Source: JADFOI01 sp965218935 (GTDB taxonomy: Bacteria > Acidobacteriota > UBA6911 > RPQK01 > JADFOI01). Taken from it: a DNA stretch of 64,000 nucleotides. Every line of letters begins with the position of its first letter. The first letter of the stretch is position 1. The translations under genes and the position numbers were made by a program. The stretch lies in NCBI GenBank assembly GCA_965218935.1, contig CBDCMH010000006.1, forward strand, positions 1 through 64,000. Direction: 5' to 3'. Positions 25,743-34,480 of the stretch are shown here, in pieces. The notes under the pieces are model-generated. The model was not told where the DNA came from. It was given only the letters and a program-made list of their open reading frames with translations, and did not search any database.

Positions 25743-27515
25743 TCAGAAGGGCCAGAGGATAGGGATGACGAAGACGCTGATCAAGCCGATGAGCAGGGTT
25801 AAAGGGAGTCCCACCCGAGTGTAATCCGTGAACTTGTATCCGCCCGGGCCCCACACCAGAACGTTCGCTTTATGAGCGACCGGTGAGAGGAAGGCACAAG
25901 AAGCCGCCACTGCGGTCAGCATTAAAAAGGGGAGGGGACTCAGCCCCAGCTCCGAGGCCAGATCGATAGCGATGGGGGCCGTAACCACGGTCACCGTGGG
26001 GTTGTTCAGCACACTGGTCAGGGCGCTGATGAGCAGGTAGAGCAACCCCAGAATCAAATAAGGGTTGGTGCTGCCGACCAGTTCGATCGATGAGTTGGCC
26101 ACCCAGGTGGCGGTTCCCGTGTTTACCATGGCCGTTCCCAGGGGGATCATTCCCGCCATCAGGATAATGATCGGCCACTCGATGGCCGTATAAACTTCCC
26201 GGGCCGAGATACAGCGGGTCAGGACCATCAGAAAGGCTCCCAGGGTAAAGGCCATGGAGACATGCAGGTGCCCGGTGGAGGCTAGCAGGATAGCTCCCAG
26301 GAAGATCCCCAGAACACGAAGCGGATGAACGGCCGCCTTCAGGGAGATCTCCCGATCGGCCAGAGGGAGGCAACCGATGGCCGGTAAGGTGGTATCGATC
26401 CTTTGGCGGTCTCCTTGAATGAGCAGGACGTCACCCTCTCGGAGCCGGACCTGCTTGAGTCGCCTGAGCACGGGTTCTCCCTGCCGCGAGATGGCCATCA
26501 CCGTTAACTCATAGCGGCGCCGGAAGTGTATTTGCTTCAAGCTTCTTCCCACCAGGTGGGAATCAGGCATGACTGCCGCCTCCACCACTTCGACATCTGC
26601 GGAACTGATGTCGGCCTCGCCCGGTTCCGCGTCAGGCACGATCTCCAACCCCGCCTGGTTGCTCAGCCTGCTGAGGTCTTGTGGGTGTACCTCCACCAGC
26701 AGGAGGTCACCCTCTTGCATCCGCTCCTGGGGCAGGGGAATCAACACGGTCCTCTGGTCGCGAATAATCCCCAGGATGTTCAAGTCAATCTCTGGCCCCA
26801 CATCGATCTCATCCAGACGCTTCCCGGCCAGGGGCGACTTGGGGGTAATCACCAGTTCGGTCAGGTAGTCCTGGATTTTGAACCGATCCATGAGGCTGGA
26901 CTCTCCCCGACGCTCGGGCAGCAGGCGTTGGCCGATGAACGTCATATAGAGAATGCCGACTAAAACGATGAGGATGCCGATGGGGGTGAAGTCGAACATC
27001 CGGAAGGGCTCAATGCCGTGCTCCGCCATGATCAGGGTCACCAGGATATTGGGTGGGGTCCCAATCAGTGTCAGCGTCCCCCCCAGCAGGCAGCCGTAGG
27101 ACAGGGGGATCAGGAGTTTGGAGGGGGGCAGATCCATTCTGCGAGCCACCATCATCACCAGGGGCAAAAACAGAGCGGCCGTCCCGATGTCATTGATGAA
27201 CCCGGAGATAGCGCCAACGGCCAGCATAATGATCAAGGTCAGACGCACCGGGGTTTTACCCCACTCAATCATCTTCACGCCCACGATCTGGACCAACCCG
27301 GAGTTTTGCACCGCCTGGCTCATGACTAAAACGCCGGCTACGGTGATGACGGCTGGATTGCTAAAACCAGAGAAGGTTTCCTCCAGGGTGAGAATGCCGC
27401 TAAGATTCAAGGAGACCAGGACCAGAAGCGCGACCACATCGTATCGAATCCATTCGGTGACAAACAGAAGGAGGGCTATCAACAACAGACCCAGCGTCAA
27501 CTCAATTTCAGACAT
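25743..27515 (-). CDS. SLC13/DASS-type transporter with two RCK-C (TrkA-C) domains
   Basis: The 590-residue protein has about a dozen membrane helices in two halves: EIELTLGLLLIALLLFVTEW at the N-terminus and LTLLIGLISVFVIPILWPF at the end. The SLC13/CitT hairpin signatures are SGFINDIGTAALFLPLV with LIGTPPNILV, and SALTSVLNNPTVTVV with LSPVAHKANVLVWGPGGYKF. Two soluble TrkA-C domains (about residues 210-390) sit between the halves. Family members carry sulfate, dicarboxylates or other anions with Na+; the TrkA-C pair suggests ligand gating. Substrate unknown. Confidence 0.9.
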   Translation of the reverse strand: MSEIELTLGLLLIALLLFVTEWIRYDVVALLVLVSLNLSGILTLEETFSGFSNPAVITVAGVLVMSQAVQNSGLVQIVGVKMIEWGKTPVRLTLIIMLAVGAISGFINDIGTAALFLPLVMMVARRMDLPPSKLLIPLSYGCLLGGTLTLIGTPPNILVTLIMAEHGIEPFRMFDFTPIGILIVLVGILYMTFIGQRLLPERRGESSLMDRFKIQDYLTELVITPKSPLAGKRLDEIDVGPEIDLNILGIIRDQRTVLIPLPQERMQEGDLLLVEVHPQDLSRLSNQAGLEIVPDAEPGEADISSADVEVVEAAVMPDSHLVGRSLKQIHFRRRYELTVMAISRQGEPVLRRLKQVRLREGDVLLIQGDRQRIDTTLPAIGCLPLADREISLKAAVHPLRVLGIFLGAILLASTGHLHVSMAFTLGAFLMVLTRCISAREVYTAIEWPIIILMAGMIPLGTAMVNTGTATWVANSSIELVGSTNPYLILGLLYLLISALTSVLNNPTVTVVTAPIAIDLASELGLSPLPFLMLTAVAASCAFLSPVAHKANVLVWGPGGYKFTDYTRVGLPLTLLIGLISVFVIPILWPF

Positions 27516-27548
27516 GGTTTAGACTTATATATCTGAGTGATGTGACTA

Positions 27549-27822
27549 AGTGCCTCGCTTGATAAATACGATGACGTTTGCTGAAGGTGATTGCGAAGCG
27601 AGGTCAAGGATCGAGGAGGAGGCGATGCAGGGACATCGCCGACGACAAGGGACACAGAGATCGCCCGCAACCCCTTCAGCCCAAAGGGTGGCGGCGGGAC
27701 GGCATCGATTTCTTTGTCCCTCCTCCTCCGCGATGCGCACAGACATCGCGTCGTCGTCGCTTCGTGAACTCGACGCCGTCGCGCTCGCCACAAACGTTAC
27801 CGTATTTATGAAACGAGGCACT
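27549..27822. repeat. 274-bp imperfect palindromic element
   Basis: The ends are inverted copies: AGTGCCTCGCTTGATAAATA at left and, on the other strand, AGTGCCTCGTTTCATAAATA at right; both continue with CG.T.ACGTTTG. Complementarity continues patchily inward to a centre around CCCCTTCAGCCCAAAGGG. Reading either strand gives a similar nonsense peptide (MPR.INT.TF), as expected for a palindrome. It has no gene. It resembles a MITE or a giant hairpin. Confidence 0.7.
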
Positions 27823-28092
27823 GACCTTAGATCCTAGATTCTCCAGCATGACGTGTAAACCATAGGAATCATATGTCTACTCGTGTGGACGCCCTGTGAG
27901 GAGGGCAAAGATTTGCCCCCATCTGTTATGCTCTCTGGAAATGGCCATAATTATATGATTCAATGAGTAGTTACAATACTTGGCTTGATTTCATGGGACC
28001 AGCAGGCGGATGAGTGGCACTGTAGTTGCTTGTATGAGGATCTTGTAGTCGTGTTTCTAAATGAGGTTCAAGGGGAACAGGTATCCTGACCG
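27823..28092. other. gene-free region
   Basis: No gene, tRNA or strong hairpin is apparent in these 270 bases. The promoter of the pseudopilin gene presumably lies here, but no clear box was identified. Confidence 0.4.
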
Positions 28093-28635
28093 TTGATTTT
28101 CGACTCAAGTCCATCCATTTTCAATGAGAGACCGCTAGCCCTTTTTCTATGGTCAGAGGGGCATCTGTTTGCGGGCCGGCGCGGCCTCGCCGACAACCGC
28201 GCCTTTACGATGCTGGAAGTCCTGCTTGTGGTGGCCATTATGATCACCCTTGCCGCCATGAGTATCCCGGCCTTTGGAGATGCCCTCGAGGCCGTCTATG
28301 TAGCCCGGGCCATCGGAGACATCCGCACTCTTCAAACCGAAATCACTCGCTATGAGGTCCAGTTTCAAAAACTGCCCGACACTCTTCAGGAAGTGGGGGT
28401 TACCGATCTTCTCGATCCCTGGGGAAACCCCTACGAGTACTTGAACTATGATAATGCTGCAGGCCCGGTGCAACCGCGCAAAGACAAATTTTTAAAGCCG
28501 GTCAACTCAACCTACGACATTTACAGTAAGGGTCCGGACGGAGACAGTCAAATACCCTTTACGGCCGCAGTCAGTCACGACGATATCGTCCGTGCCAATG
28601 ACGGGGCTTTTATTGGTATAGCTGATGAATTCTAG
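28093..28635 (+). CDS. type II pseudopilin (GspG-like)
   Basis: A type IV prepilin-like segment is present: RAFTMLEVLLVVAIMITLAA, with F at +1, E at +5 and a following hydrophobic helix. The residue before the cleavage point is Ala rather than the usual Gly. The C-terminal domain (LPDTLQEVGVTDLLDPWGNP, YDIYSKGPDGDSQIP) matches the GspG-type pattern DPWG.PY...SKGPDG. It would be a minor or major subunit of a secretion or pilus fibre. The leader of about 35 residues is long, and the first in-frame start is a TTG at 28093, so the true start is uncertain. No other Gsp/Pil gene is nearby; a cyclase gene follows 15 bp later. Confidence 0.75.
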   Translation: MIFDSSPSIFNERPLALFLWSEGHLFAGRRGLADNRAFTMLEVLLVVAIMITLAAMSIPAFGDALEAVYVARAIGDIRTLQTEITRYEVQFQKLPDTLQEVGVTDLLDPWGNPYEYLNYDNAAGPVQPRKDKFLKPVNSTYDIYSKGPDGDSQIPFTAAVSHDDIVRANDGAFIGIADEF

Positions 28636-28650
28636 CCTGTTACAAGGGCC

Positions 28651-30855
28651 ATGAAAATTGAGCCGAGATTTCTGCGCAGCAAGGTGGGGCGCCGAATCGT
28701 TTTGCTCTTTATCCTGTGCGCCCTCCTTCCCATCGGAGGGCTGGCCGTCGTTTCCTTTACCCAAGTCACCAATCAACTCAATGAGCAGAGCAGGCAGCGA
28801 CTGCGAGACGCGAGCAAATCCAAGGGGATGGACATCCTCGAGAGACTGACGCTACTTGAGCTCGCTCTCAGGATGATGGCCGCCAACCTGAATACCGGTT
28901 CCACCATTCCCACCCCATTGTCCTCGCAAGGACCCAATGAAAGTGTGGAGCAGCGGTTCAAGAGGCTATCGGTGGTCACCGATAGCCCAGAATCAAACGC
29001 TCTGTTGGGCAGTGCATTGGAATTTCCCAGGAACTTGACCGAGGAGGAGAGGCAGCATCTGGGCACCGGTCAGAGTCTCTTGATCGGAAGTCCATCCGAT
29101 GACGACCTACCCCTGGGTATGCTGATGATCCAGGCGCTGGATCCAACCAACTTGTCGCAGGGAAGTCTGGTGGCGGAAATCAACACCGAGTATCTGTGGG
29201 GCCTGGAGGGCATTTCACCGCTGACGGAGCTTTCTGTTTTGGACGCATTGAACCGTGTAATGTTTTGCTCAACCGGCAGTCCAGATCCCTTCCTGCCCCA
29301 GCTGACTCAGGAAATTGATCGTTCCAGCACGGGCCATTTTGAGTGGCAGGACGAAGACAGGGAATATATGGCCAGCTACTGGTCGGTGTTCCTGAAGTTT
29401 CGATTTCTTGCTCCCCCCTGGACGGTGGTGATGAGTGAATCCAAAGCCGACGTTTTGGCCCCGCTGGCGGATTTTCAAAGAATGTTCCCGCTGGTCATCC
29501 TCATGTCCTTCTGGGTGGTTCTGCTCTTGAGTCTTGTCCAGATTCGAAGAAGTCTGATTCCGCTGGGAAAACTTCAGGAGGGGACTCGACGTATCGCCCA
29601 AAGGGATTTTGACAGCAGGGTGACCGTGACCAGCGGCGATGAGTTTCAAGAACTGGCTACCTCCTTCAATACTATGGCCACCCGGCTCGGCCAGCAGTTC
29701 AATACCCTGACCATGGTCAATGAGATCGATCGGGCGATTCTCTCAGCTCTGGATACCGAGCGAGTCGCAGGTACGCTGCTTTCCCGCATGCATGAGATTC
29801 TACCCTGTGACTCGGTGAGCGTTACTTTCCTTAATGTCAATGGGACCCAGGGGGCCCGCACCTATGTAGCCAAGGCCCTGGGTGCCAAGCAGGTGGTGGC
29901 TAGTGAACTGACCGCTCAGGAGATCGAGACTCTCCACAACCATCCCAGCAGTGTCACCATCCCTGTGGATACTCATCTTCCCCACTACCTGTCCCCTCTG
30001 GCGGAGCAGGGGATGAAATCGATTTCCGTTTTGCCTATTTTCGTCAAAGATCAGTTGTCGGGAATCATCAGCCTGGGTCATCTGGCTGCATCAGCACACA
30101 GCGAGGAGGATTTGAGCTACGGGCGTCAGGTCGCCGATCAGGTGGCCGTGGCCCTGACCAATGCAGGCTTGGTCAAAGAGCAGAGAGAACTGATCAGTTT
30201 GTTTGAGCGCTACGTTTCTCCCCAAGTGGCTGCTGAAATCGCCAACAGGCAAGGGGAAATTGTCCTTGCCGGGCAGGAGATGCTCGCCACGGTGGTGTTT
30301 ACCGATATCCGAAATTTTACCGCCATGACGGCTGGAAAGCCTTCCGCTGAAGTCCTTTCCTGGCTCAACAATTACTTTACGGCCATGAGTCATATCATCT
30401 TGAAGAATGACGGATTCTTGAACAAATTCATGGGCGATGGGCTACTGGTGCTCTTCGGTGTGCCCCTGGGTGAGACCGCTACCAAGAGTGCCTGCAAGGC
30501 TGTGCAGGCGGCAATTGAGATGCTGGATCGGGTGGAGAAAATTAATGCTGAAAGCGAACCTGGGCAGCCGGAACTTCGGATCGGCATTGGCCTTCATACC
30601 GGCACTCTGACAGCAGGGAATCTGGGAGCCCGGGAACGGATGGAATACTCGGTCATTGGCGAAACGGTGAATCTGGCCTCCCGTTTGGAGGAACTCACCA
30701 AGAGGTTCGATGCGGACATGGCGATGAGTTTTGAAACCTACGAGCTCATTCGAGACCGTTTTTCTGCAACCTGCCTGGGAGAAGTGTCGATTCGTGGCTT
30801 CCCGGGAAAGAGTAAGGTCTATACGGTGGAACCCGACCAAGAGGGGGTACAATAG
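28651..30855 (+). CDS. membrane class III adenylate/guanylate cyclase (HAMP-GAF-CYC)
   Basis: The 734-residue protein has an N-terminal helix (IVLLFILCALLPIGGLAVVS), a periplasmic sensor region (about 40-275) and a second helix (FPLVILMSFWVVLLLSLVQI). These are followed by a HAMP domain (RSLIPLGKLQEGTRRIAQRD), a GAF domain (about 360-500) and a C-terminal class III cyclase domain. The cyclase shows both metal Asp residues (VVFTDIRNFTAM and FMGDGLLVLFG) and the Asn/Arg segment VIGETVNLASRLEEL. It makes cAMP or cGMP in response to an outside cue. It starts 15 bp after the pseudopilin gene and is followed 7 bp later by a lipoprotein gene, suggesting an operon. Confidence 0.9.
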   Translation: MKIEPRFLRSKVGRRIVLLFILCALLPIGGLAVVSFTQVTNQLNEQSRQRLRDASKSKGMDILERLTLLELALRMMAANLNTGSTIPTPLSSQGPNESVEQRFKRLSVVTDSPESNALLGSALEFPRNLTEEERQHLGTGQSLLIGSPSDDDLPLGMLMIQALDPTNLSQGSLVAEINTEYLWGLEGISPLTELSVLDALNRVMFCSTGSPDPFLPQLTQEIDRSSTGHFEWQDEDREYMASYWSVFLKFRFLAPPWTVVMSESKADVLAPLADFQRMFPLVILMSFWVVLLLSLVQIRRSLIPLGKLQEGTRRIAQRDFDSRVTVTSGDEFQELATSFNTMATRLGQQFNTLTMVNEIDRAILSALDTERVAGTLLSRMHEILPCDSVSVTFLNVNGTQGARTYVAKALGAKQVVASELTAQEIETLHNHPSSVTIPVDTHLPHYLSPLAEQGMKSISVLPIFVKDQLSGIISLGHLAASAHSEEDLSYGRQVADQVAVALTNAGLVKEQRELISLFERYVSPQVAAEIANRQGEIVLAGQEMLATVVFTDIRNFTAMTAGKPSAEVLSWLNNYFTAMSHIILKNDGFLNKFMGDGLLVLFGVPLGETATKSACKAVQAAIEMLDRVEKINAESEPGQPELRIGIGLHTGTLTAGNLGARERMEYSVIGETVNLASRLEELTKRFDADMAMSFETYELIRDRFSATCLGEVSIRGFPGKSKVYTVEPDQEGVQ

Positions 30856-30862
30856 GAACTAG

Positions 30863-31252
30863 ATGAAAACCAAAGGAATCGTCATCGTCGTTGCCTTGTG
30901 TGTCACTTTCCTAGGATGTTCCAGAGAGATCAGCATGCCTGAGAATCTGATCGGAGTGTGGAGAACGGCAAATAAAAAATACGCCGATCGCTATTATGAG
31001 CTTCAGGCGGATCGGGTTATTTTTTCCACAGGGGGTTGGGGAGTCACCGCCCACCCCATTGATCGGATGGAAGAGCATCGTGAGAATGGCAAAACCTTCT
31101 ACATTATTTACTACCCTAATGAAGAAGGTGATGAGTACCAGTTCTCCTTCTACTATGATCCCGTCCAGGACGTGATTCGATTCAAGAATCAGGAACAATT
31201 CGAGTGGGTCAAATGGGTGGAAGAGACAACAGATGATGAGCCCGAACTCTAG
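30863..31252 (+). CDS. small lipoprotein
   Basis: This 129-residue protein has a lipoprotein signal (IVIVVALCVTFLGC, lipobox FLGC). The mature domain of about 110 residues is rich in aromatic and acidic residues (IGVWRTANKKYADRYYELQA, YNPNEEGDEY-like loops) and resembles small lipocalin-type or DUF lipoproteins, but I name no family. It lies 7 bp after the cyclase gene. Its stop TAG is part of the CTAG that borders a palindromic mobile element. Confidence 0.7.
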   Translation: MKTKGIVIVVALCVTFLGCSREISMPENLIGVWRTANKKYADRYYELQADRVIFSTGGWGVTAHPIDRMEEHRENGKTFYIIYYPNEEGDEYQFSFYYDPVQDVIRFKNQEQFEWVKWVEETTDDEPEL

Positions 31253-31435
31253 CCCGGATTATGCATAAATTCTCTACTGCATCGCCGAAATCACTCGTCC
31301 TGACTGTGTTGCGACTCCGTCGGCCTCCTCAGCGTACCATACAGTACGCTTGCGGGGGCCTCGGTCGCGCGTGGCGCAACGCACTCAGGCCGGCGCTTTC
31401 GCCGCTTCGTGACGAGAACCTATGCATAATTCGGG
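31253..31435. mobile_element. palindromic MITE-like element, copy A (CTAG-flanked)
   Basis: The 183-bp element has ends CCCGGATTATGCATAAATTC (left) and, on the other strand, CCCGAATTATGCATAGGTTC (right). Much of its length is self-complementary (for example GCGACTCCGTCGGCC against its inverse). CTAG lies directly outside each end (31249-31252 and 31436-31439). It carries no gene. Related copies are at 38228-38419 and, as one end only, 58558-58598. Confidence 0.75.
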
Positions 31436-33085
31436 CTAGGGTTCTCTTTCGATACCCACAACCGTAGGTTTTGAGGAATCATTGCGGATGAAAACCTCGA
31501 CCTTCTTCCTCCACTGCGGCTGTTCCTGGCTCGAAGTGCTGATTCTAACCATCAGATAAGCCGCGGAATCCTGGGGAACGGCCAGGGAAGGTTCTTCTGA
31601 GGGCCTCACTTCAGTAAGAGGCTCCAGTCCCTGCGACGCATTGTCGAAACGAAACCACTGATACCGGTAGGAGCTGCTCGAAGCGAATTCGGCTTCCAGA
31701 CCTATATTCCTGAATACCAACCTCAGGGAGAGACCGGGCTCACCCGTCAATCGAAACTCGTCCACAGGATTCATCTGGGGAAGGTAGTAGCGAATGATCT
31801 TGTCGCGTCTCTTGATGAGAGTTTCCGCCAGGTAATTGCTGGCCTCAGGATCCGAGATCTGACCTGTGTCGACGATGGCCCGGACCATTTCGTCTGTGAA
31901 GCGCATAACGATGCGGGTGGCCCAAAAAGCGTCTTCCAGTTCCATCCGGTCGAAGGCGGGATTGGGATACTCCGGCCTCCAGAGTTGAGGCTGGAAGAAA
32001 TCGGCCTCGAAACGGCCGATGGCCCGATAGTCCGGATACTTGACGTGTCGCCAGGGGCGATCCCAGAGTCCCAGAGTCAGTCCGGCCTTTGCGATGGGTT
32101 TTCCCTCGATGATGTACTCGTTGCCCGCTCGCCGGGTTTGCGGTTTGACACTTCCACTCCCCAAGGTTGACCCAAAATCGAGTAGATAATGTTTGACAAA
32201 ACCCTCTCCAGGTTCCCCGACATAGAGATCCAGAGAATTGATGCTGCGCGAATCGTCATGGTTGAGCCAGGCAGAGAACACTCGGAGTCCTCTCAGTTCT
32301 CTGCGATTTTGATGGGGGAAAATATCGTTGGGGTCGTCACTGCGAGTCCCGTAATAGGTGAAATGCCCTACAGGACTCCCTGGAATCCGGAGGCTGGCAA
32401 TCACGGGCGTGGTGCCATCGGACTCCTGGTAGGCCCATCTAAAGATGTTGTCGATGTCCAGCTCCCGAACCGGTCTTTCTTTTCCTTCTTCGTCCTCCAA
32501 CCGGGCGTCAGGAGAAATCCTGAGATCCTGGCGCCGAATGAAGCTGAGGTAGTTTTCGGCAACGTTATAGCCGAAGGCATAAAAGAATTTTGTGGCGATC
32601 ACTTCCGTTGAGGTGGCCAGCTGGGGGTAGTCGGGAGGATCAAACTTGATGAAATACACCTCGTCTCTCCCATCGCGGATGGTAAAACCGGGCGTGATGC
32701 CCTCAGATTTCACGTCAATGATGACCCAAGGTTCAGATCGGCCGGGACCGTCCAACTGATTGGGTCCACGAACGAGTTCCTCAATGGTCATCACTCGCCG
32801 GCTCATGCGATTGGTGAACCAACTGGAATCGGGTACCTCTCCCAGTGTGTTCACATTCTCCGCACTGGGAATCGGGATGTCTTTATCGGGGCGAAGAGCA
32901 AAAGTGTTCGCCAGGATGTCCATAGTCTGGCTCAACTCGACTTCTTGCGGCTGTGCAATGGGCAACTGGTCAGGGTCAACCCCTAAAGGGTCATCCGATC
33001 TGAATTTGCTCCCCTGGGCAAAGCCCGCGACACTCAGTAATCCGATCGCCAAGATCACCCCCAAAAAAAGATTCAAACGCCTCAT
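31436..33085 (-). CDS. exported protein with kinase-like catalytic signature
   Basis: The 549-residue protein has a Sec signal (NLFLGVILAIGLLSVAGFAQ). I know no named family, but the order of motifs is that of the protein-kinase/PI-kinase-like superfamily. There is a beta-3-like Lys in DEVYFIKFDP (K147) and a helix-C-like Glu in TSTEVIATKFFYAFGYNV (E161). LNHDDSRSINSLDLYV (H276-N283) aligns position by position with HRDxKxxN. DFG follows in HYLLDFGSTLGSG (303-305). This suggests an atypical extracytoplasmic kinase, like Fam20- or CotH-type secretory kinases, although activity is unproven. ATG 33085 follows AAGG and lies 16 bp after the stop of an Omp85-like gene: an operon. Confidence 0.7.
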   Translation of the reverse strand: MRRLNLFLGVILAIGLLSVAGFAQGSKFRSDDPLGVDPDQLPIAQPQEVELSQTMDILANTFALRPDKDIPIPSAENVNTLGEVPDSSWFTNRMSRRVMTIEELVRGPNQLDGPGRSEPWVIIDVKSEGITPGFTIRDGRDEVYFIKFDPPDYPQLATSTEVIATKFFYAFGYNVAENYLSFIRRQDLRISPDARLEDEEGKERPVRELDIDNIFRWAYQESDGTTPVIASLRIPGSPVGHFTYYGTRSDDPNDIFPHQNRRELRGLRVFSAWLNHDDSRSINSLDLYVGEPGEGFVKHYLLDFGSTLGSGSVKPQTRRAGNEYIIEGKPIAKAGLTLGLWDRPWRHVKYPDYRAIGRFEADFFQPQLWRPEYPNPAFDRMELEDAFWATRIVMRFTDEMVRAIVDTGQISDPEASNYLAETLIKRRDKIIRYYLPQMNPVDEFRLTGEPGLSLRLVFRNIGLEAEFASSSSYRYQWFRFDNASQGLEPLTEVRPSEEPSLAVPQDSAAYLMVRISTSSQEQPQWRKKVEVFIRNDSSKPTVVGIEREP

Positions 33086-33101
33086 CAGCAATACACCTTT
33101 T

Positions 33102-34402
33102 TTAAAAGGAGGGTCCAAACTGGAAGTGGACGACCGTGCCCTCGCGGCCACGACCCACGTCCAAACGGAGAATCACCTGATTCATTGCCTTGAACCGGAT
33201 GCCGGCACCAATGTTATGTTCCAGGTGCTGGAATTCAATCTCTTCACTTTCCGGAAAGACCCTTCCGGTATCGTAAAAAAAGACACCTTCGATAGCGGCG
33301 CTGCTTCCCAGCGGTATTCAGCGGACAGATAAAGCAGTCTGGCGTCCCGGAAACGGAGATCTGCAAAACCCCGCAAAGTTTCCTTTCCCCCTAAAGTGTC
33401 CATCAGATAGAAGGGAACCCGACTGCCCGAATCCGCATTGTCCCGTGATGCCAAAAAGCGCACCGCCAGAACCCGCTGCCTTGAGCCCAGAGGAAGGTAG
33501 CCTCGCGCGTCTAACGCCAGGCTGTCAAAATCGAATTCTTCTTCGCCGCGGGCGTCATATCGGGAATAGGAAAGTCCTATTGCCCCGCCCTTGTGGGGGT
33601 TGCCCGGGGTGTCCATTAGATTCACGAAGATGGCTGAGTCGAAACGAAGGAAATCGGGCTGCCGCGCCAACCCCGGGGCCGTGCTGTCATCAAACAGGTC
33701 TCCAATCTCGGGAAAAGCATCATCGGTTCCGGGACCCGTGTTTACCTTAAGGTAGGCGCCGCGTGCTCCAACACCCACCCAACGACCAAACTGGTAACCG
33801 GCGGCAGCCCCGTAATGTCCATCCTCCAGTAAATAGGTGGTCCTGTCTTGCAGGCTGGAATCGGGGCCAATTCCGTAGAAACGCTCCTCGGGGTAATAGC
33901 GGTAGCGCAAGTCCAGGTAAAGGTAGGATTGCACTTTCCCAGGCCGCTCGTCTCCAAAGTCGAAGGGAGCTCCAAAGGCACTGGGACCTAAAAGAGTGTT
34001 GGGAGCCATCTGGTTGAACCGTCCAAAGTGAAACTCGGCCTGTCGGTAGCTGGTAAAGGAGATGGCGGCTGAACCTTCCAGATTCAGACCCAAACCGGTG
34101 CGCTTGTAGTAGCGCACTCCCCCACCCATGCCCGAATTGGAGCTGATCTGCCCAAACTTGGGGTAAAAGTCCTTCCAACGAATGGCCTTTATTTGGCGAA
34201 CAATTTCGCCTTTTTCCATCTTAATGAAAGCTTTCACTACGCCACTGGTCTTTGGGGGAACGATCTCTTGAGCCTTCTGGCGGCGGCGCTCTCTTAACTC
34301 CTCGGCCCGGCTGTCCTGCTCAGCAGCAGGTCCTTGTGCTGCCAGAAAGGGAAGCTGAGCCAGTAACAAGGCCACAAAAAACGCCTTATAGATCACTTTC
34401 AT
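33102..34402 (-). pseudogene. Omp85/BamA-TamA-like barrel protein, frameshifted near its C-terminus
   Basis: ATG 34402 (after GGGAGAAGGG) opens a signal peptide (KAFFVALLLAQLPFLAAQ). There follows a short linker and a beta-barrel of the bacterial surface antigen type (DTLGGKETLRGFADLRFRDA, LLYLSAEYRWEAA). The first frame then ends at 33182. One missing base near 33300 restores the true end: AAIEGVFFYDTGRVFPESEE, IGAGIRFKAMNQVILRLDVG and VVHFQFGPSF, whose terminal Phe is the outer-membrane beta-signal. With no POTRA repeats (about 433 residues in all) it is a short Omp85-type barrel. It heads an operon with the kinase-like gene. Confidence 0.85.
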
Positions 34403-34480
34403 GAGGCACCCTTCTCCCTCTGGTACTACAATACTAGGAGCGGTGAACAAGTATATGAAACTTCTGAGGCGAGGAGAAGC

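Noticed and set aside
27546..27837. Small open frames on both strands starting MPR.INT
   Set aside because: They arise from a palindrome read on both strands; no Shine-Dalgarno and no protein-like composition.
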